Origin: Sulfurimonas sp. | Lineage (GTDB): Bacteria > Campylobacterota > Campylobacteria > Campylobacterales > Sulfurimonadaceae | Length of the DNA stretch: 5,667 nt | Assembly: GCA_030673275.1 (NCBI GenBank) | Contig: DAOVJL010000092.1 | Span: forward strand, 1 to 5,667 | Direction of reading: 5' to 3' | Shown here: positions 1 to 5,337 of the stretch, one piece after another | Numbering within the stretch: position 1 is the first letter of the stretch | How the letters are laid out: the number at the start of each line of letters is the position of its first letter | The notes under the pieces: generated by a model | Seen by the model: only the letters and a program-made list of their open reading frames with translations | Told to the model about the DNA's origin: nothing | The model's database searches: none | Position numbers and translations under genes: made by a program

Positions 1-1
1 A

Positions 2-682
2 AAAATACTTAGCAAAGATAATAACTATATATTAATAAAGAAAATAGTTTCAACTCATATCAATAACCTAAATGCATTGATGATTAATTCTGTGACTATG
101 TTAGATTATATAATTGCACTAAGCCTTTATAAAAAATTATATACTGCTATCAGTGAAAACAGGAGAGATAGTGACATCTATAATGTATTAAAACAAAATC
201 CACCTCCTAGTTCAGATATATATTATCAAAAAATAGAATTTGAAAAAAACTCTACGTATAAAATGAGCGAAAAAAGCTTACTTAATCAAGATGATTTCAA
301 AGAACTTGGTGATGGATACAAACAACTTATGACTACAGTACTGAAAAGATTCAAGTTTTATTACGACAGCTATATGAAAAAATATATTATTTCCGTAAAG
401 TCAGAATCACAAAAAGAGATTGATATATTTAAACAGTTTATGGAAAAAGAAGAAAAAGATCACATAAGCTTTTTTTCTCGTATGTTTTTTGTATATGAAG
501 GTATAAAAGTAAAACTGTTAAACCGTTATGGTTATGAAGTTGATTATAGTGGAATGGCTGATTTTATGGGAAAAACACTCGCACTTGTAGCATATCCAAA
601 ATTTGGTTCAACGCTAAAAGACCATAAGCATCTCATAAAGCAATATGAAAAATGTTTATCAAACTGTGTAAATAAAAAATAA
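2..682 (+). CDS. Hypothetical protein, 5'-partial (unrecognised family)
   Basis: The frame is open from base 2 to the TAA at 680-682, giving 226 visible residues. The first candidate starts inside the window are TTG at 77 and ATG at 80. Neither has a convincing Shine-Dalgarno, and the 25 codons before TTG77 read like ordinary protein (K-I-L-S-K-D-N-N, then I-L-I-K-K-I-V-S-T-H), so the true start probably lies left of the window. The product is lysine- and tyrosine-rich, apparently mostly helical and soluble. A polar stretch carrying N-P-P-P-S-S comes early, a Lys/Glu-rich helical segment (K-Q-F-M-E-K-E-E-K-D) lies mid-way, and C-L-S-N-C sits near the end. I see no signal peptide, strong membrane helix or known catalytic motif, and I do not recognise the family. 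The next gene starts 11 bases downstream, so they are probably co-transcribed. It could be the C-terminal part of a larger protein; no function is assigned. Confidence 0.7.
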   Translation, partial: KILSKDNNYILIKKIVSTHINNLNALMINSVTMLDYIIALSLYKKLYTAISENRRDSDIYNVLKQNPPPSSDIYYQKIEFEKNSTYKMSEKSLLNQDDFKELGDGYKQLMTTVLKRFKFYYDSYMKKYIISVKSESQKEIDIFKQFMEKEEKDHISFFSRMFFVYEGIKVKLLNRYGYEVDYSGMADFMGKTLALVAYPKFGSTLKDHKHLIKQYEKCLSNCVNKK

Positions 683-693
683 GGATTGCTGTC

Positions 694-1101
694 ATGTTAT
701 GGAAAATATATTTTTGGTTTATTGTCATTCTTATATCAATGAGTTTTTTTGATACATTTATGCTTGGTATGTCTTATGTAGATTTTTTTGATTTAGCATT
801 TACAATTATTTCATGCATAGGTTTTTTCGGATTTATCTATAAAAAAACATTCTTTTCTAAAGCTTTTTGGAAAAAGTGGCTCTTTATCATCATTATTTGG
901 GACATTATTTATAATACTTTACTTCAAGACTATTCTGAATTAATTAGCGAATTTAGTGATTTATCAACAATAGAAATATTAGTTTCTATGGCTATAGGTA
1001 TTATGATAATAATTCCATATTATGTTGCAATATATTTATATGGATATAAATCATTTGAACTGTGGAACGAAAAAGATGAATCTAAAATAGGTATTGAATA
1101 A
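694..1101 (+). CDS. Small four-helix inner-membrane protein, unknown function
   Basis: This 135-residue protein starts at ATG 694. AAGGA at 681-685 overlaps the previous stop codon and sits 8 bases before the start, so the start is well supported. Four hydrophobic segments are visible at about residues 4-24, 31-49, 61-79 and 93-117. The loop between the second and third is basic (K-K-T-F-F-S-K-A-F-W-K-K), and the loop between the third and fourth is acidic (Q-D-Y-S-E-L-I-S-E-F-S-D). By the positive-inside rule, both termini should be cytoplasmic and the acidic loop periplasmic. The charged tail (W-N-E-K-D-E-S-K) would be cytoplasmic. I recognise no family motif. Its stop is immediately followed by the next start with no gap, so it is translationally linked to a periplasmic Sel1-repeat protein. 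A partner or immunity role is possible from context alone. Confidence 0.85.
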   Translation: MLWKIYFWFIVILISMSFFDTFMLGMSYVDFFDLAFTIISCIGFFGFIYKKTFFSKAFWKKWLFIIIIWDIIYNTLLQDYSELISEFSDLSTIEILVSMAIGIMIIIPYYVAIYLYGYKSFELWNEKDESKIGIE

Positions 1102-1794
1102 TTGAAAAGCATAATCTCATTACTAATACTTAATATCTTACTGTTTGCAAATATAGATACAGATACAAATATAGATATTGTATACTCATACAAAAAACAG
1201 TGTGAACTTGGTAATGTAAAAAGTTGTAATGAACTTGGTGATTTTTATGAACATGGATTATGTGGTCTAGAGAAAAATTATAAAAAAGCATTTACATTTT
1301 ACACATCTTCATGCAATGGTAAATTTTATAAAGCTTGCTCTAATTTAGGATATTTATATCAACATGGTTATGGCACCAAAATAGACTATACAAAAGCATA
1401 TAAACTATACAAAAAAGCTTGTGATGAAAAAGTAGCTAAAGGATGTTATAACCTAGGAATTTTGTATAGAGATGGAACAGGTAAAAAGAAAAATTATAAA
1501 AAGGCTAAAACATTATTTGACTACTCATGTCAAAATAAAATATATAATGCTTGTACACATATTGGATTATTATATGAAGATGGTTTAGGTGTTGAGCAAA
1601 ATAAAACAATAGCAATGAAGTTTTACGAAAAGGCTTGTGATAACAACAATAGTATTGGTTGTCATAATTTAGGATTGCAATACTTCTACTTTAAAAAGAA
1701 TAAAGATAAATCAATATCATTATTTGATAAAGCATGTAAATTGAACTACCAAGATGCTTGTAAAAACTATTTAATACTTGTAGAAGAAAAATAG
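1102..1794 (+). CDS. Secreted Cys-rich Sel1-repeat protein (Hcp-like)
   Basis: The protein has 230 residues and starts at a TTG directly abutting the preceding TAA. A modest AAATAGG lies about 10 bases upstream. Residues 1-16 form a short Sec signal peptide (Lys2, a hydrophobic core, L-L-F-A) with likely cleavage after Ala16. The rest is about six Sel1-like repeats of the L-G-x-L-Y-x-x-G-x-G type, alternating with A-x-x-x-[YF]-x-x-x-C. Cysteines come in pairs exactly eight residues apart: 34/42, 71/79, 107/115, 143/151, 179/187 and 212/220. This CX7C pattern matches the disulfide-bridged repeats of Helicobacter cysteine-rich proteins (HcpA-E), so a periplasmic or secreted disulfide-stabilised solenoid is expected. 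Cys54 is a thirteenth, unpaired cysteine. The fifth-to-sixth spacing is 33 rather than 36-37 residues, because that repeat lost its G-x-G loop. Some Hcp relatives are annotated as beta-lactamases, but I would call this only a protein-binding solenoid. Confidence 0.88.
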   Translation: MKSIISLLILNILLFANIDTDTNIDIVYSYKKQCELGNVKSCNELGDFYEHGLCGLEKNYKKAFTFYTSSCNGKFYKACSNLGYLYQHGYGTKIDYTKAYKLYKKACDEKVAKGCYNLGILYRDGTGKKKNYKKAKTLFDYSCQNKIYNACTHIGLLYEDGLGVEQNKTIAMKFYEKACDNNNSIGCHNLGLQYFYFKKNKDKSISLFDKACKLNYQDACKNYLILVEEK

Positions 1795-1852
1795 ATAAAT
1801 CAATCGAATTGTTCTGATGAGAATATTTATTAGCTAATACAAAAATTTAAAA

Positions 1853-1978
1853 TTACACCCCAGAGGTTGAATATTCACTTTTTAAAAACAACACCAAATA
1901 GGAATGATGCAGGTCACGAAAAGAAAAAATGACAATAGGCTTTTTAGAAAAAAGGTACAAAACAGGTACACACCAATC
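1853..1978 (-). pseudogene. Possible decayed tyrosine-recombinase fragment (very weak)
   Basis: On the minus strand, a 41-codon frame between two stops reads F-R-D-L-H-H-S-Y-L-V-L-F-L-K-S near its middle. This resembles the D-L-R-H-[ST]-[FY]-A-[ST]-x-L-L box of phage-type integrases, with the catalytic Arg replaced by His and the small residues of the box lost. There is no start codon, no box I, and no downstream His or Tyr motif. If it is real it is an inactive remnant, which would suit the border of a mobile region. Chance resemblance is just as likely. Confidence 0.12.
1953..1974. repeat. 11-base tandem direct repeat (AGGTACA copies)
   Basis: AGGTACAAAAC (1953-1963) is followed directly by AGGTACACACC (1964-1974), matching at 9 of 11 positions. 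The spacing is about one DNA helical turn, so a protein could bind both copies on the same face. They lie about 60 bases upstream of the -10 element of the phosphoesterase operon. An operator, an integrase arm site or simple slippage would all fit; nothing in the window decides between them. Confidence 0.4.
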
Positions 1979-2031
1979 TTAAAAGTTTGTATCTAGGCAG
2001 TGCGTGTTTATAAAATGAATAAAAAATAGTA

Positions 2032-2037
2032 TATAAT
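2032..2037 (+). promoter_or_regulatory. Sigma-70 -10 element of the DHH-M23-lpxC operon
   Basis: A perfect TATAAT lies 20 bases before the TTG start of the phosphoesterase gene, preceded by A/T-rich tracts. No good -35 hexamer is seen; the nearest is a weak TTTATA at 2007-2012. That fits Campylobacter-type sigma-70 promoters, which rely on an extended -10 and upstream T-rich periodicity. Transcription would start near 2043-2045 and leave a leader of only about 13-15 bases, which would explain the missing strong Shine-Dalgarno. Confidence 0.6.
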
Positions 2038-2057
2038 TTAAAAAAAAGATAACCCAG

Positions 2058-2996
2058 TTGAGTAAAATATTAAACGAAATAGATAGTGCAAATCATATTG
2101 TAGTAATCTCACATGTAAATCCTGACGCCGACTCTATTAGTAGTGCGAGTGCTATGTATACTTACTTGCTTCAAAAGCATAAAAAAGTTTCATGGTATTG
2201 TCAAACCAAAAATATACCTAAAAAATTATCTTTTATACCATGGTTTGAAAAAATTAGAGACTCATTTCCCGCTTCTGCTGATTTAGCCATTTCATTGGAT
2301 TGTGCTCATATAAAAAGATTGGGTGTAGAGCTAGAGTGTGATTTGATAAATATAGATCATCATGAGAGTAATGATAATTTTGCAAAATTTAATTTTGTGG
2401 AGCCAAAGGCTATAAGTACAACAGAAGTTCTATATAATTTCTTTAAAGAGAATTCAATCAAGATAAATAAAAAGATGGCAACTGCAATGTATGCTGGAAT
2501 TTTAGATGATTCAAATGCTTTTATGGATGAAAAGGTTGATGGTACAACATTTGCTACGGTTAGGGAGTTAATAGAGTGTGGAGCAGAATATAAACTTTGT
2601 AATAAGTTTATAATGAAAACAGTCTCTTTGGCGGCTCTGAGGCTAAAAGCAGTTATGCTTAAGAGTATGACTTTAGAGCTTGATGCAAGAGTTGCTGTTT
2701 TTTGTGTTAGTGATGAGGAGATGAGGGCGACTGGAGCAGACGGACAAGATTGTGAACTGGCTTTAGAAGAGTCTATGTATCTTCCACAAGTAGAAGTTGC
2801 AATACTTGTAAGACAAAATAGTGATTTTACTATAAAAGGGTCTATTCGCTCAAACGCAAAAGTTGATGCTTCAAAAATAGCATCGAACTTTGGCGGTGGA
2901 GGACATGCCGGCAGAGCAGGGTTTGATATAAACGATGAAGTTAGTTTAGAAAATATAAAAGAAAAAGTTTTAAATTTAATTAAGAAGGAAATATAG
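2058..2996 (+). CDS. DHH/DHHA1 family phosphoesterase (NrnA-like oligoribonuclease/pAp phosphatase)
   Basis: The protein has 312 residues, the usual length for NrnA-like proteins. The DHH domain shows motif I H-V-N-P-D-A-D-S (His19, Asp23, Asp25), motif II L-D-C-A (Asp81), motif III I-D-H-H (Asp100-His101-His102) and motif IV I-L-D-D-S (Asp150/151). These are the ligands of the two-metal (usually Mn2+) centre. The C-terminal DHHA1 domain carries the substrate-binding G-G-G-G-H-A-G-R signature (279-286). Family members degrade short RNA oligonucleotides and dephosphorylate pAp in the cytoplasm; the exact substrate here is inferred. TTG 2058 was chosen because an in-frame stop lies at 2034-2036, no ATG or GTG lies between, and the next Met (residue 33) would remove motif I. 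The Shine-Dalgarno is weak. It appears to be the first gene of the operon, one base from the M23 gene. Confidence 0.9.
   Translation: MSKILNEIDSANHIVVISHVNPDADSISSASAMYTYLLQKHKKVSWYCQTKNIPKKLSFIPWFEKIRDSFPASADLAISLDCAHIKRLGVELECDLINIDHHESNDNFAKFNFVEPKAISTTEVLYNFFKENSIKINKKMATAMYAGILDDSNAFMDEKVDGTTFATVRELIECGAEYKLCNKFIMKTVSLAALRLKAVMLKSMTLELDARVAVFCVSDEEMRATGADGQDCELALEESMYLPQVEVAILVRQNSDFTIKGSIRSNAKVDASKIASNFGGGGHAGRAGFDINDEVSLENIKEKVLNLIKKEI
2985..2989 (+). promoter_or_regulatory. Ribosome binding site fixing the TTG start of the M23 gene
   Basis: AAGGA lies inside the last codons of the phosphoesterase gene, 8 bases before the TTG at 2998. It supports that TTG rather than any later ATG and indicates coupled translation of the two genes. 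Confidence 0.7.
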
Positions 2997-2997
2997 T

Positions 2998-4365
2998 TTG
3001 AGAAGAGGAAAAAACAAATCTTTATTTGGCGTGTTATTCTTATTTGCTGTGATTATTGCAGGAGTTGTTTATGTATACACTTCTGCAATGTTTGAAAGAG
3101 ATATACCTAAAATTACAATGCAAAACAATGGTTATTGGAATCTAAAAACACCGCTTGAGATATCTATTGATGATAAGAGTGGATTAAAATCATACAGAGT
3201 TATTTTAAAGAGCAGTAGCGGAGATACAACTCTACACCATGAACAGTTTATGGTAGCACAAGAGTCAGTGCATGTAAAAGTTGAGCCACCAAGAAGTGCT
3301 TATGCAATGAGAGATAAATATATTAACATATTGGTAGAAGCTGGTGACAATAGTAAGTGGAATTTTTTAAATGGAAATCATGCAGTAACTGAGTACAGAT
3401 TATTAATAGATAAGAAAAAACCACAACTCAGCACTGTTTCTCACTCATACAAGATTAAAAAAGGCGGGGCAGCACTTGTGATTTTTAAAGCAAGTGATGA
3501 TAATCTTAAAGACATCTATATTCAAACAAATTATGGAAAAAAGTTTAAGCCACAGCCATTTTATAAGAAAGGTTACTATATATCTTTGCTCGCTTGGCCT
3601 ATTACAGAGTCAACTTTTAAAGCTACTGTAGTTGCCGAAGATAATGCTCAAAATATATCGAAAACCGGTGTTCCTCTATACTTAAAAGATAAGAAGTATA
3701 GATTGTCAAATATTAAAATCAGTGATAAGTTTTTAAATGGAAAAATTGCTGAGCTTGCAGAAGAGTTTATGGAAACTCAAGGTGTTACAGACCCGATTGA
3801 ACAGTTTAAAATAATAAATGAAGATATTAGAGCAAAAAATGAAAAACTAATTCATGATATAACATCTAAGGTTAGTGATGAAATGATCAGTGACTTTAAG
3901 ATAAATAAGATGTACCCACTTAAAAATGCAGCAATCGTTGCTCGTTTTGGTGACCATAGAAAATACTTTTATAATAAAGAGTATATAAGTGAATCATATC
4001 ACTTAGGTTTAGATATGGCTAGTAATGCAATGGCAAAAATTAAACCGCAAAATGATGGGGATGTTATTTTTGCTGACTATAATGGTCTTTATGGAAATAT
4101 GCCAATAGTTCATCATGGATTAGGTCTATATACACTTTACGGTCATTGTTCATCTCTCAATGTCAATAGTGGAGATTCCATAGTAGCCGGTGCTAATATG
4201 GCAAGCACAGGCAAAAGCGGATATGCAATGGGAGATCATTTACATTTTGGAGTTCTTATACAGGGTATTGAAGTTCGTCCTGCAGAGTGGATGGATAGCA
4301 CATGGATGAAATTAAATATCAGTGATGTAATAAAAAGTGCTAAAGATATTATAGATAGAGGATAA
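2998..4365 (+). CDS. Membrane-anchored M23 (LytM) peptidoglycan endopeptidase
   Basis: The protein has 455 residues. A basic N-terminus (M-R-R-G-K-N-K) and a single hydrophobic segment at about 9-29 form a signal anchor, placing the enzyme in the periplasm. Residues about 35-230 look like two beta-rich, Ig-like stretches. Residues 235-300 are helical and charged, and could act as a linker or regulatory arm. The M23 domain (about 305-430) is complete: H335-x-x-x-D339 and H416 of H-L-H are the zinc ligands, with H383 (Y-G-H) and H414 as catalytic histidines. An active D,D-endopeptidase cutting peptide cross-links of the wall is therefore expected; related enzymes set cell shape in Helicobacter and Campylobacter. 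The TTG start sits one base after the upstream stop with a good AAGGA. The position before lpxC matches C. jejuni Cj0131, as I recall. Which wall substrate it prefers cannot be read from sequence. Confidence 0.92.
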   Translation: MRRGKNKSLFGVLFLFAVIIAGVVYVYTSAMFERDIPKITMQNNGYWNLKTPLEISIDDKSGLKSYRVILKSSSGDTTLHHEQFMVAQESVHVKVEPPRSAYAMRDKYINILVEAGDNSKWNFLNGNHAVTEYRLLIDKKKPQLSTVSHSYKIKKGGAALVIFKASDDNLKDIYIQTNYGKKFKPQPFYKKGYYISLLAWPITESTFKATVVAEDNAQNISKTGVPLYLKDKKYRLSNIKISDKFLNGKIAELAEEFMETQGVTDPIEQFKIINEDIRAKNEKLIHDITSKVSDEMISDFKINKMYPLKNAAIVARFGDHRKYFYNKEYISESYHLGLDMASNAMAKIKPQNDGDVIFADYNGLYGNMPIVHHGLGLYTLYGHCSSLNVNSGDSIVAGANMASTGKSGYAMGDHLHFGVLIQGIEVRPAEWMDSTWMKLNISDVIKSAKDIIDRG

Positions 4366-4376
4366 AAATGATTTTT

Positions 4377-4399
4377 TTTCGCCGATAGGTGTAGCGAAA
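4377..4399 (+). other. GC-rich hairpin after the M23 gene
   Basis: TTTCGC (4377-4382) can pair with GCGAAA (4394-4399) around an 11-base loop, inside a segment (4380-4410) of about 58% GC within otherwise AT-rich DNA. A run of eight T (4372-4379) precedes the stem and provides its first bases. No U tract follows on either strand, so this is not a standard terminator. It may be part of the lpxC leader, an RNA processing site, or a copy of a dispersed repeat. Confidence 0.4.
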
Positions 4400-4410
4400 G
4401 ACGAGGGGAA

Positions 4411-4448
4411 TTTGTCAAAGAATTCACTTCTTTAATAAAGGAGACAAA
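4411..4448 (+). promoter_or_regulatory. lpxC leader with alternative pairings around the Shine-Dalgarno
   Basis: The Shine-Dalgarno AAAGGAG is at 4437-4443, 9 bases before ATG 4453. Fold A: CTTCTTT (4427-4433) pairs with AAAGGAG over seven base pairs (one G-U) and a three-base loop, hiding the Shine-Dalgarno. Fold B: the arm 4411-4422 (TTTGTC then AAAGAA) pairs with TTCTTT (4428-4433) and GACAAA (4443-4448), leaving 4434-4442 with AAGGA in a nine-base bulge. The folds are exclusive because both use TTCTTT. The pairings are visible by hand; regulatory use is inference, and the stems are AT-rich. Confidence 0.4.
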
Positions 4449-4452
4449 TAAT

Positions 4453-5337
4453 ATGTATCAAACAACTATAAAAAAAGCTGTTGAGTTAGTCGGAATAGGT
4501 CTTCATAAAGGTTCTGCTGTTAAGTTAAGATTAGAACCATTAAAAGAAAACAGTGGAATAGTATTTTATCGTAGCGATGTAGATGTCGCAATCCCTTTAA
4601 TTCCTGAGAATGTAGTTGACACTAAAATGGCAACTGTTATAGGAAAAGATGGCTATGTTATCTCAACAATAGAGCATATGCTCTCAGCTGTATATGCTTA
4701 TGGAATTGATAATCTTAGAATTATCGTTGATGCTGATGAGGTTCCTGTTATGGACGGAAGCAGTGCAAGTTTTTGCATGCTTTTAGATGAAGCAGGAATT
4801 GCATCACTTGATATACCTAAAAAAGTTATGAGAATAAAAAAAGAAGTAATTGTTCAGGTTGGAGAAAAGTATGTAAAACTCTCTCCTTCATCAGATTTGC
4901 AATATGGTTTTACAATTAAATTTGAACATCCAGTTATACAGCAGCAAGATTATGTATTGAAGTTTTCTAAACAAAATTACAAAGATGAAATCTCTAGAGC
5001 TAGAACTTTTGGTTTTTTACATGAGGTTCAATATCTTCGTTCAAAAGGTTTGGCACTTGGCGGTTCACTAGAAAATGCTGTAGTTTTGGATGATAAAAAA
5101 GTTTTAAATCCAGAAGGATTAAGATTTTCTGATGAGTTTGTAAGACATAAAATATTAGATGCTATTGGAGATATGGCACTAATAGGCATGAACTTTGTCG
5201 GCAACTACGAGGCTATGGCAGGAAGTCATGATTTAAATCATAAACTTACACTTGAATTATTAAAGAGTCCGGAAAATTATGAAGTTGTAGAGCTTGTTGG
5301 TGAGAAAACTAAAGAGCTAGAAAAAGCGTATGCCTAA
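4453..5337 (+). CDS. lpxC: LpxC, UDP-3-O-acyl-N-acetylglucosamine deacetylase
   Basis: LpxC is the zinc-dependent cytosolic enzyme that removes the acetyl group from UDP-3-O-acyl-GlcNAc, the first committed step of lipid A synthesis. The 294 residues are close to the 305 of E. coli LpxC. The N-terminus ([16 protein letters not shown]) is the family opening, and the two-domain fold is complete. Visible active-site residues are Glu74-His75 (I-E-H-M-L-S-A), the H-K-x-L-D-A-I-G-D motif with His232, Lys233, Asp236 and Asp240, and His259 in G-S-H. By comparison with E. coli, zinc is held by His75, His232 and Asp236, with Glu74 and His259 catalytic. The ATG start has a strong AAAGGAG 9 bases upstream. 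It sits 87 bases after the M23 gene and overlaps the next gene by 8 bases. E. coli LpxC is controlled by FtsH proteolysis through its C-terminal tail; that does not transfer to this tail. Confidence 0.97.
   Translation: MYQTTIKKAVELVGIGLHKGSAVKLRLEPLKENSGIVFYRSDVDVAIPLIPENVVDTKMATVIGKDGYVISTIEHMLSAVYAYGIDNLRIIVDADEVPVMDGSSASFCMLLDEAGIASLDIPKKVMRIKKEVIVQVGEKYVKLSPSSDLQYGFTIKFEHPVIQQQDYVLKFSKQNYKDEISRARTFGFLHEVQYLRSKGLALGGSLENAVVLDDKKVLNPEGLRFSDEFVRHKILDAIGDMALIGMNFVGNYEAMAGSHDLNHKLTLELLKSPENYEVVELVGEKTKELEKAYA

Larger units (their letters stand above)
1795..2057. other. Intergenic boundary region between accessory genes and conserved operon
   Basis: This is the largest gap in the window, 263 bases. 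I see no convincing coding sequence and no rho-independent terminator (GC stem plus U tract) after the Sel1-repeat gene. It contains a perfect 12-base palindrome, TATTAGCTAATA (1828-1839); a 10-base palindrome, TGAATATTCA (1868-1877); two AGGTACA copies one helical turn apart (1953-1974); and a -10 element for the downstream operon (2032-2037). In AT-rich DNA the palindromes could be chance. The position fits a junction between inserted and core DNA, but no tRNA or duplicated attachment site is visible. Confidence 0.6.

Noticed and set aside
1147..1185. Short GATACA/ATAGATA repeats in the Sel1-repeat gene
   Set aside because: They encode the N-I-D-T-D-T-N-I-D linker after the signal peptide. 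They are too short and too degenerate to be a phase-variable tract.
1796..1850. Rho-independent terminator after the Sel1-repeat gene
   Set aside because: Only AT-rich palindromes are present. TATTAGCTAATA has no loop and no U tract after it, and such palindromes are expected fairly often in DNA this AT-rich.
1855..1900. Possible tRNA 3' end or attachment site (GGTTGAATATTC followed by ACACCA)
   Set aside because: No five-base T-stem, no consensus T-loop and no matching acceptor or anticodon arms upstream, so no tRNA gene or fragment can be supported.
1904..1996. Plus-strand 30-codon small ORF (M-M-Q-V-T-K-R-K-N-D-N-R...) in the intergenic gap
   Set aside because: The only AGGA touches the start codon, so spacing is wrong. 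The composition is just that of A-rich DNA, and no family is recognisable.
4372..4399. Terminator hairpin between the M23 gene and lpxC
   Set aside because: The T tract precedes the stem instead of following it on the plus strand. On the minus strand it becomes an A tract, so neither orientation fits intrinsic termination.
4236..4427. 63-codon minus-strand open frame
   Set aside because: It lies almost wholly over the M23 active-site region and the lpxC leader, has no Shine-Dalgarno, and reads as a low-complexity shadow of the plus-strand gene.
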